Assembly (NCBI GenBank): GCA_905182105.1
Contig: CAJJAR010000001.1
Coordinates: 124,001-188,000 of the forward strand
DNA length: 64,000 bases
Origin: an uncultured Paracoccaceae bacterium
GTDB taxonomy: Bacteria > Pseudomonadota > Alphaproteobacteria > Rhodobacterales > Rhodobacteraceae
Direction of reading: 5' to 3'
The notes under the pieces were generated by a model that was not told where the DNA came from, ran no database searches, and worked only from the letters and a program-made list of their open reading frames with translations. Positions 27,899 to 37,207 of this stretch are shown here, piece after piece (positions within the stretch are counted from its first letter, which is position 1; each line of letters begins with the position of its first letter). Position numbers and translations under genes: made by a program.

Positions 27899-28708
27899 AT
27901 GGCGCATATAATTGTTGTGGGCAACGAAAAAGGCGGCGCGGGTAAATCCACCGTGTCTATGCACGTGGCAACTGCCCTTTCGCGTATGGGCCATAAGGTT
28001 AGCGCGCTAGACCTTGATCTGCGCCAACGCACCTTTGGTCGCTACATTGAGAACCGAGCCGAGTTCCTTGAAGCCTCTGACCTGAACCTACCCAGCCCAC
28101 AAGTGCATGAGTTGCCAGAGATCGATCCGAAGGCGTTAAAGCCTGGTGAGACCATTTATGGCTACCGTCTGTCTGCCGCGGTTGCGTCCCTTGAAGCTGA
28201 CAACGATTTTATCTTGATCGATTGCCCAGGATCCCACACCCGTCTTAGCCAAGTTGCCCACTCAATGGCCGACACCTTGGTCACGCCGCTGAACGACAGC
28301 TTTGTAGATTTTGATTTGCTGGCGCGCATCGATGCATCGGGCGATAAGATCAAAGGCCCATCCGTTTATTCAGAGATGGTGTGGAATGCCCGTCAACTGC
28401 GAGCCCAAGCCAGGCTAAAGCCAATTGACTGGATCGTTGTGCGCAACCGTATCGGTGCGCAGCGCATGACCAACAAAGAAAAGATGGAACGCGCCATCGA
28501 GATGTTGGCCAAGCGGATCGGTTTTCGCGTTGGGACAGGCTTTAGCGAGCGCGTCATTTTCCGCGAGTTGTTCCCACGCGGTCTGACATTGCTGGACCTC
28601 AAAGACATCGGCGTTAAGCAACTCAACATCTCAAACGTTGCCGCCCGCCAAGAGCTGCGCGATCTGATGAAGTCCCTGAAACTACCTGGCGTCAACGTCG
28701 ACTTTTGA
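27899..28708 (+). CDS. mipZ: Division-plane positioning ATPase MipZ
   Basis: ParA/MinD-type ATPase that forms a polar gradient and restricts FtsZ assembly to midcell in alphaproteobacteria lacking MinCDE. The 269 residues carry the deviant Walker A GNEKGGAGKST (8-18), LDLDLRQRTFGRY near 37-49 and LIDCPGSH (Walker B). Typical MipZ features are the LNDSFVDFDLLA loop and the LRDLMKSL C-terminal helix. The position after rplS-rpmE is common in Rhodobacteraceae. Confidence 0.93.
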   Translation: MAHIIVVGNEKGGAGKSTVSMHVATALSRMGHKVSALDLDLRQRTFGRYIENRAEFLEASDLNLPSPQVHELPEIDPKALKPGETIYGYRLSAAVASLEADNDFILIDCPGSHTRLSQVAHSMADTLVTPLNDSFVDFDLLARIDASGDKIKGPSVYSEMVWNARQLRAQARLKPIDWIVVRNRIGAQRMTNKEKMERAIEMLAKRIGFRVGTGFSERVIFRELFPRGLTLLDLKDIGVKQLNISNVAARQELRDLMKSLKLPGVNVDF

Positions 28709-29082
28709 TTTACGAAACTCAGATCATCTTGACGACGTGTTAGTTGAATCTCTGACTGCTGAAAAACGGAAACATCTATTAAGGATTCCCAAATAAGTGA
28801 TCTGACTGGGTAAGGCTGCCCTCCACAGTTGGCTGAGCGGCCAAACAGACGGCCCCTCACCCACAAACTCCCAAAACCAACCTATAATCTCAGATTCCAT
28901 TCACGATCCCATACGCTTTGAGCCGCGTCATGGGGTTGACCTAGAGCGTTTGCTTGTCAACACTACCAACATCCTCAGCATGAGGAACATAACAAAGCAG
29001 AAAAACCTGCAAAGATCAGTGTAGCAAACGATTGCACAACAAAGCCACGCACAATCTCGTGGCGACAACAGAGAGGAAGAAT
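28709..29082. other. Intergenic region between mipZ and the Tat-exported binding protein gene
   Basis: No gene was seen. It should contain the promoter of the binding-protein gene. A GTTGAC at about 28933 and the TTGTCAAC at 28953-28960 are possible promoter or operator elements, but neither is certain. The end carries a good ribosome site (GAGAGGAAG). Confidence 0.4.
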
Positions 29083-30741
29083 ATGACCTTTTTAACAAGC
29101 ACCGGTAAGCCGCTACCACAACACGTCGTGGATTCAGCGAAAGCCGCTGGGGACTCCGAAGTAAGCCGCCGCGAATTTCTAGCTATCGCAAGTGCCTTTG
29201 GCGCGACTGCTGCAACTGCCTATGGCATGTTGGGCATGTCATCTCCTGCAATGGCTGCTGGCCACAAAATGGGCGGCACGCTGCGTTACCAAACAGAAGT
29301 TCGCGGACTAAAAGACCCACGCACATATGACTGGTCCCAAATAGCCAACTTCTCACGTGGTTGGCTTGAGTATCTTGTTCACTACGAGAACGATGGTACC
29401 TTTGAGGGCCGTCTTCTAGAAAGCTGGGAAATCTCAGCCGACGCTAAAATCTATACATTGAACGTACGCAAAGGCGTGAAATGGAACGACGGTTCTGACT
29501 TTACGGCTGAAGACGTTGCACGCAACATCACCGGCTGGTGTGACAAGAGCCTTGAAGGCAACTCGATGGCCGGTCGTTTCGCGACACTCATCGATGCCGA
29601 CACTGAGCAAGCCCTTGAAGGTGCGATCGAAGTTGTTGATTCACACACCGTACGTTTGAACCTACCAGCAGCTGACATTTCGTTGATCCCAGGCATGGCC
29701 GACTATCCAGCGGCAATTGTTCCAGCGTCATACACAGCTGAAACTGCGCTTAGCAATCCAGTTGGTACTGGCCCTTATCTTCCAGAGTCGTTGGAAGTTG
29801 GCGTTAAGGCTGTCTTGGTTCGTAACGAAGATCACGCATGGTGGAACGCTGGCAACGGCGCATACATGGATCGTATCGAATACATCGATTACGGCACTGA
29901 TCCATCAGCATGGGTTGCGGCAGCGGAAGCTGACGAAATCGACATGACCTATGAGATGAACGGCGAATTCGTTGACATCTTTGATACGCTCGATGGCTGG
30001 AGCACCAACGACGTTGTGACGGGTGCAACTGTTGTTGTACGTCCAAACCAATTGGCCGAAGTTGATGGCAAGAAACCGTATGCGGACAAACGCGTTCGTC
30101 AGGCGATTGCTATGGCTGTCGACAACGAAATCTTGCTTGAGCTTGGTATTGCTGGTCGAGGCGTAACTGCTGAAAACCACCACGTTGGTCCTGTGCACCC
30201 TGAGTACGCAGAACTGCCACCACGCAAGTATGATCCAGTTGCGGCCAAGGCCCTGATGGATGAAGCAGGCATGGGCGACTATGAGCACGAGTTGATTTCG
30301 ATCGACGACGCGTACCGCAAGGACACAACCGATGCGGTAGCTGCGCAATTGCGTGATGCTGGCATCAAAGTGAAACGGACCATTCTACCAGGCTCTACGT
30401 TCTGGAATGACTGGGCGAAATATCCGTTCTCGTGCACCAACTGGAACCACCGTCCATTGGGCGTTCAGGTTTGGGCTTTGGCTTATCGTTCTGATGAGGC
30501 ATGGAACGAATTTGGTTGGTCCAACGCAGAGTTTGACGGCATCCTTGCCGAAGCGCTTGCAACACCTGATCTAGAAGCACGTCGCGCATTGATGGCCAAA
30601 GGCCAGGCGATTGTTCAAGGTGAAGGCGTTACGATCCAGCCGTACTGGCGTTCCCTGTACAACAACACCCGCGAAGGTATTGTTGGTGGTGATATGCACA
30701 TCTCGTTCGAGTTCCGCCCAGAGCGCGTTGCTTGGACCTAA
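29083..30741 (+). CDS. Tat-exported ABC transporter substrate-binding protein (family 5)
   Basis: 552 residues from ATG 29083 (GAGAGGAAG upstream). The signal peptide contains the twin-arginine motif SRREFLA at about residues 27-33 and ends near PAMAAG, so the protein is exported folded. The mature part is a family 5 (peptide/nickel/opine) solute-binding protein: [50 protein letters not shown] and [11 protein letters not shown]. No permease or ATPase genes are nearby and a strong terminator follows, so it works with a transporter encoded elsewhere or as a standalone binding protein. Ligand unknown. Confidence 0.88.
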   Translation: MTFLTSTGKPLPQHVVDSAKAAGDSEVSRREFLAIASAFGATAATAYGMLGMSSPAMAAGHKMGGTLRYQTEVRGLKDPRTYDWSQIANFSRGWLEYLVHYENDGTFEGRLLESWEISADAKIYTLNVRKGVKWNDGSDFTAEDVARNITGWCDKSLEGNSMAGRFATLIDADTEQALEGAIEVVDSHTVRLNLPAADISLIPGMADYPAAIVPASYTAETALSNPVGTGPYLPESLEVGVKAVLVRNEDHAWWNAGNGAYMDRIEYIDYGTDPSAWVAAAEADEIDMTYEMNGEFVDIFDTLDGWSTNDVVTGATVVVRPNQLAEVDGKKPYADKRVRQAIAMAVDNEILLELGIAGRGVTAENHHVGPVHPEYAELPPRKYDPVAAKALMDEAGMGDYEHELISIDDAYRKDTTDAVAAQLRDAGIKVKRTILPGSTFWNDWAKYPFSCTNWNHRPLGVQVWALAYRSDEAWNEFGWSNAEFDGILAEALATPDLEARRALMAKGQAIVQGEGVTIQPYWRSLYNNTREGIVGGDMHISFEFRPERVAWT

Positions 30742-30761
30742 GATAGGTTTGCGAGACTATG

Positions 30762-30790
30762 AGGGGCTGCGTTTTCGCGGCCCCTTTTTT
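30762..30790 (+). terminator. Rho-independent terminator after the binding protein gene
   Basis: Stem AGGGGCTGCG/CGCGGCCCCT with one wobble, TTTT loop and a following T6 run. Confidence 0.92.
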
Positions 30791-30795
30791 GTTGG

Positions 30796-31296
30796 CTAAA
30801 GAGTTGCAACTTTGGCGGCAGGGAAGTGCAGGCGTTCAATTGCTAAGGCGATCATGTCCCCTCGATCTGCGCCGTTTGAAACGGCATCTTCAATCGATTG
30901 TGCCAATGCCGCGTTGAGATGTTCCACCAAAGCACCATCATCCATTGCTGTGCGTATTTGTTTCGCAAAGTACGCTTCTTCAAGGATCAAATCTTCGATC
31001 AAAGGGTCAATGACTGCACCACCGCCACCGGGATAGCGGTAATGCCCTACTCCACCGATTTTGCCCATCCGCCCCTCGGCCACCATGCGCCTTAGTATGG
31101 TTGATCCAGCGCCTGCGCGTCGTTCTAAGACGATATATAGCCCAAGGTGGTCCATCACTTCGCAGGGGCCCGTGGCATAGCCCCATTCACACAGCCCTTC
31201 GTCTAATTCCCAAGGGTTTGTGTGGCACATCAACAAGTGATCACAGGCCAGCCAAAACACGTCTTGAAGCGCATCGCCCAAATCATCTGTCGCCAC
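30796..31296 (-). CDS. Free-standing 3-hydroxyacyl-CoA dehydrogenase C-terminal domain-like protein
   Basis: 166 residues, GTG start, 2 bp after the boxR stop and so cotranscribed with it. The sequence resembles the C-terminal helical (3HCDH_C) region of FadB/PaaH-type dehydrogenases: NPWELDEGLCEWGYATGPCE (about 27-46), LRRMVAEGRMGKIGGVGHYRY (about 68-88), and a second weaker repeat after DPLIEDLI. The NAD-binding Rossmann domain is absent and no frame upstream supplies it. It may be a dimerisation or CoA-binding remnant, an accessory factor of the box pathway or a decayed gene. Last gene of the box cluster, ending at a terminator shared with the convergent gene. Confidence 0.55.
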   Translation of the reverse strand: MATDDLGDALQDVFWLACDHLLMCHTNPWELDEGLCEWGYATGPCEVMDHLGLYIVLERRAGAGSTILRRMVAEGRMGKIGGVGHYRYPGGGGAVIDPLIEDLILEEAYFAKQIRTAMDDGALVEHLNAALAQSIEDAVSNGADRGDMIALAIERLHFPAAKVATL

Positions 31297-31298
31297 GT

Positions 31299-32183
31299 TT
31301 ATGGGCCCGGCTTATCGATAAACCGATGCTTAGCAATCACCGCCAGCACATCGTTGATAGAAGACTGTTTGGGACGGTTAGAGGTGTTCACCTGCGCCAG
31401 CGCTTGCTCGTACAATGGCGTGCGCGCCTGAAGAAGTGACTTCAACTGATCCATCGCCGCTGGATTGCCTTCCATCGGGCGCAAGTCGCCTTGTTCGCGT
31501 ACCCGTTGCATGTGTTCTGCTGGGGTCGCGCTGATCCAGATTGTATGGAAATAGGCGCGCAAATTTGCATAGGTTTCGGTGTCATTCACAAGTCCACCAC
31601 CAACAGCCATGATGACGCGTGAATGATCTTTGATCACCGAATTCAGCGCCTCGTTTTCCATCGCACGAAATCCGTCTTGACCGTACAGACCATGGATTTC
31701 AGACATCGGCATACCGACCTGTTCCTCGATCACATTATTTAGTTCGACATAGGGCAATCGCAGCGCCTTGGCCGTGCTTTTGCCCAGTGTCGATTTACCT
31801 GCACCGCGCAAGCCAATCAGACATACGCGTTGCGCACGCTGCGCCGTTTGAATTTGTGGTGCCAGCAGGTTGCGGATTTTACCCTGCACCTCGCTGTGCG
31901 CCCCTTGATACAATCGCGCGACGCGTTGTGTGTCTTCAGAAAACGGTGTGCCAAAGACAAGGAAATCTTCAATCCGAAGTTCAAGCGCACTCGCCACACG
32001 TTCCAACAATAGAACTGAGATATTGCCCTCACCCGCTTCCAGCTGCGCAAGGTAGCGCGGTGATACGCCGGACAGCTCAGACAATTCACGGCGCGGCATT
32101 CCTGCCTTGCTGCGGGCTGCGCGAACGCGTTTTGCCAACCGCATGATCAATTCGGATGGCTCATGGATTGGTGTAACCTTCAT
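31299..32183 (-). CDS. boxR: Benzoyl-CoA-responsive regulator BoxR
   Basis: Transcriptional repressor of aerobic benzoyl-CoA (box) genes; the family is relieved by benzoyl-CoA. The 294 residues join an N-terminal XRE helix-turn-helix (about 16-75, RRELSELSGVSPRYLAQLEAG) to a shikimate-kinase-like domain with P-loop GLRGAGKSTLG (124-134) that binds the CoA thioester in characterised members. It lies just downstream of boxA on the same strand. Matching TGCA-N6-TGCA operators occur upstream of bcl and, in a degenerate form, boxC. Confidence 0.93.
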   Translation of the reverse strand: MKVTPIHEPSELIMRLAKRVRAARSKAGMPRRELSELSGVSPRYLAQLEAGEGNISVLLLERVASALELRIEDFLVFGTPFSEDTQRVARLYQGAHSEVQGKIRNLLAPQIQTAQRAQRVCLIGLRGAGKSTLGKSTAKALRLPYVELNNVIEEQVGMPMSEIHGLYGQDGFRAMENEALNSVIKDHSRVIMAVGGGLVNDTETYANLRAYFHTIWISATPAEHMQRVREQGDLRPMEGNPAAMDQLKSLLQARTPLYEQALAQVNTSNRPKQSSINDVLAVIAKHRFIDKPGP

Positions 32184-32224
32184 GGTGCCACCGCAAAACG
32201 GAGAGGCAATTTAACTAAATTCAT

Positions 32225-33409
32225 TTAGTACGTTTCCAAGTGATAGCGGCCATCTTCACGCATTGTGTCGCGCACCTCGGTCCATTCAAGTCCTGCAGAA
32301 CGCGCAATGTCTGACAGGGCTTCTTCCACCCCGACTTCCATCGCTTTTAGACCACAAACGTAGATATAGCCATTTGGGTCTTTCAGCAGAGCCGCAACGC
32401 TATCGGCATCCTCGCGCAATTTGTCTTGGACGTATTGTTTGGGCGTATCGTCCTGACGACTAAAAGCGAACGCCTTTTTCAAAAACGCATCAGGGACTTT
32501 TTTGAGTGGACCAAAGTATGGCAGATCACGCGGGGACCGCGCGCCAAACACCAGTGACAGCGCATCGTTGACTGATGGCATCTCGCGTTGGCGGTGCATC
32601 GTCATGCCACGAAACGGGGCAGACCCCGTACCTGTGCAAATCATCAAAATATGCGCAGCTGGATCAGAAGGCAGCAGGAATGTTGCGCCAAATGGACCCG
32701 TCAGTTGAACACTGTCACCCTTGTTCAAATCACAAACAAAGTTGGAGCAGACGCCCCCTTCATCCCGCTTGACCGTAAGGGACAGATTATTGAAACCCGC
32801 GCGTTCGCCATCACGCGGACTAGACACCGAATAAAGACGTGGCAGATGTGGATTGCCATCACTGTCTACGCCCGGTGGGATGATGCCTACGCTTTGCCCT
32901 TCCAACACAGGAAATGGGAGGCTGCCCAGATCAAGGATGATGTGACGTACATCGCTGCCGCTGTCGGCGTCTGTCAGGCGATAGTTACCCTGAACCAATG
33001 CGGCAGCAGGCTTGCCCAAGTTGTACATGTTGATGGTGGGCTTAGCCGCTGTTGCTGGGGCCTTGGCCTTACCGCCTGCCCCTGCATGGGCTTGGGCAAA
33101 CAGTTGGGTGATCACGTCGTCTTGGTCGTCGTCCCCATCTGCGGCTGCTACAATGTCTCCTTGGTCTGGCAGTTCTTCCCAACCAAATTGTTCTTCGACG
33201 GTGTACGCCGTATTCACCACCCGCCATTCATCAATCGAACCCGTCGGGCAGACCGAAATACAGTCCATGCACATGTTGCAGATGTCTGCGTTGACCACCA
33301 CGTTATCATCGTTGTGTACGATTGCCTCAATCGGGCAGCTCATTTCGCAGGTGTAACACCTGATGCAAATCTCTGGGTCGATGAGGTGCTGTTTAAACGG
33401 CTGGTTCAT
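32225..33409 (-). CDS. boxA: Benzoyl-CoA 2,3-epoxidase reductase subunit BoxA
   Basis: Transfers electrons from NADPH through FAD and iron-sulfur clusters to the BoxB di-iron epoxidase. The 394 residues have two 4Fe-4S ferredoxin motifs (Cys15, 18, 21, 25 and Cys44, 47, 50, 54) followed, after an acidic linker, by an FNR-like reductase domain (from about 150) with LPRLYSVSSPRDG for FAD and MICTGTGSAPFRGM for NADPH. It ends KVR-type GRYHLETY. The start has AAAGGA upstream. BoxB lies 60 bp upstream. Confidence 0.95.
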   Translation of the reverse strand: MNQPFKQHLIDPEICIRCYTCEMSCPIEAIVHNDDNVVVNADICNMCMDCISVCPTGSIDEWRVVNTAYTVEEQFGWEELPDQGDIVAAADGDDDQDDVITQLFAQAHAGAGGKAKAPATAAKPTINMYNLGKPAAALVQGNYRLTDADSGSDVRHIILDLGSLPFPVLEGQSVGIIPPGVDSDGNPHLPRLYSVSSPRDGERAGFNNLSLTVKRDEGGVCSNFVCDLNKGDSVQLTGPFGATFLLPSDPAAHILMICTGTGSAPFRGMTMHRQREMPSVNDALSLVFGARSPRDLPYFGPLKKVPDAFLKKAFAFSRQDDTPKQYVQDKLREDADSVAALLKDPNGYIYVCGLKAMEVGVEEALSDIARSAGLEWTEVRDTMREDGRYHLETY

Positions 33410-33469
33410 ATGCGATCCTTTGGCGGAGCACTGGGCCCCGCTTTGGTACTTGGCTTAGATGGTGAAGCG

Positions 33470-34918
33470 TTACGCCATGTGCAATTTGACGTACTCAAAA
33501 TCACCCGGCTTGTTGTCGATCCCAACCTTTGGTGGTGCGATCCACGTGGCATATTTGCCCGGCTCATAGCACGGCTTCATCAAGGACTGGATGAAGGCAC
33601 CGTCTTCTTTTGTCGGCAACCATTCGTCCTGACGTTTCGCCCATTCTTCAGCCGAAACAATTGCGCCATCTGGGTCGACTGCGACGGATGAGAACACACC
33701 GATCTGACGGTGGAACCCTTCGTGGGGCATTTTGAATTCAAACTGAACGCCCGATTTGGCGATCAGTTTGTTCCAACGCCCAACACCACCCGATGCGTCA
33801 CGCACATAGTCGTCGCGCAAACGCATGTTGATCGCGGTCAGCGCCGGTACGTCCTCAGTCAGGATTTTACCGTCTTTGATAGAGGTCACAGGATAGGTGT
33901 CATTTTGCAGCTTGTGATCATCATCAATGCGCTGTTCCATGTAGCGCCCTTTGATGCCGTAGTTGAAAGCGTTGGCCGCATTCGTCGACACTTCTTGACC
34001 AAACAGATCAAGGGAAAGGGTATAGTGCAGGTTCAATTTCTTCTGGATCGTTGGTAGGTCGATGACACCAAGATCACGTATTTTCGCGATGTCATATGGA
34101 TCAGTGATCCCTGCCTTGTTCATCGCATCCAAGGTTGCTTGGATCGTACGGCCAACACCCGTTTCGCCCACAAACATGTGGTGGGCTTCTTCGGTCAGCA
34201 TAAAGCGCACGGTGCGCGATAGTGGATCAAAGCCGGACTGTGCCAATGATTCCAGCTGCATTTTCCCGTCACGGTCGGTGAAGTATGTGAACATGAAGAA
34301 GGACAACCAATCTGGCGTTTCCTCGTTAAACGCACCCAACATACGCGGGGAGTCATCAGACCCTGATGAACGCACCAACATGTCATCCGCTTCTTCACGG
34401 CCATCTTTGCCAAAATACTTTTGCAGCAGATAAACCATCGCCCAAAGGTGACGACCTTCTTCCACGTTAACCTGAAACAGGTTGCGCATGTCGTATAGGG
34501 ACGGTGCAGTCAGACCAAGGAACCGTTGTTGTTCAACTGATCCCGGTTCAGTATCGCCTTGGATCACGATCAAGCGTTTGAGCATGTTGCGGTATTCGCC
34601 CGGCACTTCCTGCCACGCAGGTTCGCCCAAGTGTTCGCCCATCGGAATGGTGCGCCCCTCAACTGCAGGTGCCAACAAGATACCCCACCGATAGTCAGGC
34701 ATTTTAACGTAGTCGAATTTGGCCCAACCCTTGGGATCAACAGAAACCGCAGTGCGCAAATAAACCATGCTGTCTTGGAAGTTTTGCGGGATCAGATCGT
34801 TCCACCAGTTGATGTAACCGGGGTGCCATTTCTCAAGCGCCTTCAGCACTTTCTTATCACTGCTGAGGCCCACATTATTAGGGATTTGGCTGTCGTAACT
34901 TACGTTGATCAAGTCCAT
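33470..34918 (-). CDS. boxB: Benzoyl-CoA 2,3-epoxidase oxygenase subunit BoxB
   Basis: Di-iron enzyme that epoxidises the benzoyl-CoA ring using O2. From ATG 34918 it is 482 residues; AGGAG is 6 bases from this ATG but only 1 base from the ATG at 34924. Iron ligand motifs are EEGRHLW (about 153-159 from this start) and EEAHHMF (about 243-249). WHPGYINWWNDLIP near the start and the ending KPGDFEYVKLHMA are typical of BoxB. It stands between boxC and boxA on the same strand. Confidence 0.96.
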   Translation of the reverse strand: MDLINVSYDSQIPNNVGLSSDKKVLKALEKWHPGYINWWNDLIPQNFQDSMVYLRTAVSVDPKGWAKFDYVKMPDYRWGILLAPAVEGRTIPMGEHLGEPAWQEVPGEYRNMLKRLIVIQGDTEPGSVEQQRFLGLTAPSLYDMRNLFQVNVEEGRHLWAMVYLLQKYFGKDGREEADDMLVRSSGSDDSPRMLGAFNEETPDWLSFFMFTYFTDRDGKMQLESLAQSGFDPLSRTVRFMLTEEAHHMFVGETGVGRTIQATLDAMNKAGITDPYDIAKIRDLGVIDLPTIQKKLNLHYTLSLDLFGQEVSTNAANAFNYGIKGRYMEQRIDDDHKLQNDTYPVTSIKDGKILTEDVPALTAINMRLRDDYVRDASGGVGRWNKLIAKSGVQFEFKMPHEGFHRQIGVFSSVAVDPDGAIVSAEEWAKRQDEWLPTKEDGAFIQSLMKPCYEPGKYATWIAPPKVGIDNKPGDFEYVKLHMA

Positions 34919-34998
34919 CTTCATCTCCTATAAGGCCATTTGGTTGAGCATGGCCGAAACATTTCACTGCTCAGGGCGTTGCCCCACGCGATCAAAAA

Positions 34999-36657
34999 TC
35001 AAACACGTTCCATATTGTATTTGCCGCGCACACCCGTGCCATAGCGCTGCAATGCACCTTCTTCGCCAACCGCGTTCGGGCGCTGGAAGATCCAGTTTTG
35101 CCATGCAGTCAGACGACCAAAGATGCGCGTTTCCATTGTCTCGGGTCCCGCAAAGCGCAGGTTGGCTTCCATGCCCGTCATCGCATCAGGACTAAAGCTG
35201 GCGCGTTCTTCCATGAACAGGCGCACTTCGTCTTCCCAATCAATGTCATCATAAGCGTAAGTGACAAGGCCCAGTTCTTCGGCCTCCTCGGCCTCAAGGG
35301 CCTCACCAATCCGCGTTTGCGCAGTGTCGACATCCTCAGGCGTGCCAAGGAAGCGGGTTTGCAAACGGGTTAAATCATTGCCCATTGGGTAGCTGCCAAA
35401 GTTACCAGCACTTAGCGTCAAACTTGCCATCGGGCGATTGTCGCCATCAAATTCTTCAAGCATCATATAACTCCGATCAACAGACCACAGCAGTTCAGCC
35501 AATGGACCCGCAAAACAGCTGCCATGCTCGACAGTGGCGACCAAGCTGCGCGATGTCATGTCGACGCGTTTCAAAACGCGTTTCCAATATTTCAGCACCT
35601 CATTGGACAACCAATGATCTGGATTGTTCAGCATCAGGGCCTCATGCGCGATCACCAATTCAGGATCGCCTTGGGTTTGAAACTCCATCAAACCCAAGGT
35701 GATCTCGTTCAAACGAAGGTGCAAGATCGCGTCATCCAATTCACGCGCACAGCGCAGCATCCATGACTGATCGCCCATCGACTCAAGTGCAGCCATATCG
35801 GCAGGGGCCGCATCTGTTGGCCCTTTGATCAAGATTGTGCAACGACGGCCCGCGCGATCCAACGTCACTTCAACCGTGGAATAGATCACGGCGTCTTCTG
35901 AAATTTCGCGGGTCAATGGCGTTAAGTTGATCCCTTTGGCCACAACAGACTTGGCTGAATTTTCTGCCATCTCTTGGGCACGTGCAACAACCGCCTCGTC
36001 GAATTTGGAGTTCGGAATAACCTCGTCAACCAAACGCCACGTGAGCGCGCGTTTGCCTTTAACGCCCTCCTCAACAGAGCAGAATACATCGGCCAAATCA
36101 CGGCGCACTTTGCGTTTGTCCGTAACACGCGTCAGGCCACCTGTTCCTGGAAGAACCGCCAACAATGGCACCTCAGGTAAAGACACCGATGACGCGCTGT
36201 CGTCGGTCAACATGATGTGATTGCACGCCAACGCCAGTTCGTAACCGCCACCCGCACAGGCCCCTTTGACTGCACAGATATAGTTCTGCGCACTGTCGGC
36301 CAATGCCGCCTCATAGGTGTTGCGTGTCTCGTTGGTGAATTTACAAAAATTCACTTTGTGGCTGTGCGCCGCGCCACCCAGCATCCGAATATTCGCCCCT
36401 GCGCAGAACACCTTGTCCTTCGCTGATTGCATCACCACGACTTTGACTTCGGGGTGTTCAAAGCGCATCCGCTGCACCACGTCTGCCAATTCAATATCTA
36501 CGCCAAGATCATATGAATTCAGTTTCAGCTGATAGCCATCGAACAGACCGCCATCTTCATCAACGTCCATGAACAGATTTGCGACCGCGCCGTCATATTC
36601 GACCTTCCAGTGTTTGTATTGGGAGGGATCAGTTTGAAAATTGATAATCTTAGTCAT
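34999..36657 (-). CDS. boxC: Benzoyl-CoA-dihydrodiol lyase BoxC
   Basis: Crotonase-superfamily enzyme that hydrolytically opens 2,3-epoxybenzoyl-CoA to 3,4-didehydroadipyl-CoA semialdehyde and formate. From ATG 36657 (GAAGGAG upstream) it is 552 residues; an ATG at 36696 adds residues outside the family. Visible are VFCAGANIRMLGGAAH (oxyanion-hole segment), CAGGGYELALACNHIML and LPEVPLLAVLPGTGGLTRVTDK. BoxC has two tandem crotonase-like halves, consistent with this length. A degenerate BoxR site lies about 90 bp upstream. Confidence 0.96.
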   Translation of the reverse strand: MTKIINFQTDPSQYKHWKVEYDGAVANLFMDVDEDGGLFDGYQLKLNSYDLGVDIELADVVQRMRFEHPEVKVVVMQSAKDKVFCAGANIRMLGGAAHSHKVNFCKFTNETRNTYEAALADSAQNYICAVKGACAGGGYELALACNHIMLTDDSASSVSLPEVPLLAVLPGTGGLTRVTDKRKVRRDLADVFCSVEEGVKGKRALTWRLVDEVIPNSKFDEAVVARAQEMAENSAKSVVAKGINLTPLTREISEDAVIYSTVEVTLDRAGRRCTILIKGPTDAAPADMAALESMGDQSWMLRCARELDDAILHLRLNEITLGLMEFQTQGDPELVIAHEALMLNNPDHWLSNEVLKYWKRVLKRVDMTSRSLVATVEHGSCFAGPLAELLWSVDRSYMMLEEFDGDNRPMASLTLSAGNFGSYPMGNDLTRLQTRFLGTPEDVDTAQTRIGEALEAEEAEELGLVTYAYDDIDWEDEVRLFMEERASFSPDAMTGMEANLRFAGPETMETRIFGRLTAWQNWIFQRPNAVGEEGALQRYGTGVRGKYNMERV

Positions 36658-36741
36658 GTCATTCTCCTTCAACGGCGCGCAGCGGTGGCCCATCAATTTG
36701 GAATGATAGTACGCAAAAGCATTCAGATCGGGAGATACTTG

Positions 36742-36755
36742 TGCATAATGATGCG
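36742..36755. promoter_or_regulatory. Degenerate BoxR operator upstream of boxC
   Basis: TGCATAATGATGCG: one TGCA and one TGCG half-site with a 6-bp spacer, matching the known TGCA-N6-TGCA BoxR recognition pattern at 7 of 8 positions. It lies in the only sizeable gap of the box operon, 85 bp before the boxC start, so an internal BoxR-controlled promoter is likely. Confidence 0.6.
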
Positions 36756-36784
36756 TAATTTGACCAAAAAATGCAATTTAATGC

Positions 36785-37207
36785 CTATTCGGACTGAATA
36801 CGCAGCTCATTGGTCCAGCGCGTTACGTCCTCAACTGGAATTCCCAGAATCGAACCGCTGTGAGATCGCAGTAATTCAGCAACGATACCGCACAACCGAA
36901 GGGTGGCTTTGGGACGCTTCATTTTGACCTTAAGACGTGCATTGGCCAATTGAATGATCGCCTGGGTCATGTCTCGCTCAGCTGATGGGTCAGGCAGCGA
37001 CAACCACACCGCTTCAAGAACCTCATGACATTCCCAGAAATAACCCGCGTGCAGATAGGCCAATCCAACCTGCCAAGCCTGCGTGTCTTGAACCGCGACA
37101 TCAGGCATGACGCTGGATTTGATATGATCAAACCGATCCTCAGGATGGCGCGCATTTTGTCCCGGCACATAGGCGTGGCTGGGGCGAAGGGCGTCAGGCA
37201 GACTCAA
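36785..37207 (-). CDS. DUF309 domain protein in the box cluster
   Basis: 140 residues from TTG 37207, which overlaps the hydrolase gene by 14 bp; an ATG at 37315 in the same frame would overlap it by 121 bp and add residues without family support. The core GLAYLHAGYFWECHEVLEAVW and IIQLANARLKVKMKRP is the DUF309 signature with its HExxE-like stretch. Members are found in several aerobic benzoyl-CoA gene clusters but have no proven function. Start codon choice is uncertain. Confidence 0.75.
   Translation of the reverse strand: MSLPDALRPSHAYVPGQNARHPEDRFDHIKSSVMPDVAVQDTQAWQVGLAYLHAGYFWECHEVLEAVWLSLPDPSAERDMTQAIIQLANARLKVKMKRPKATLRLCGIVAELLRSHSGSILGIPVEDVTRWTNELRIQSE

Noticed and set aside
32588-33691. 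367-codon plus-strand open frame
   Set aside because: It is antisense to boxA and the boxA-boxB junction and shows no family pattern; both real genes are certain.
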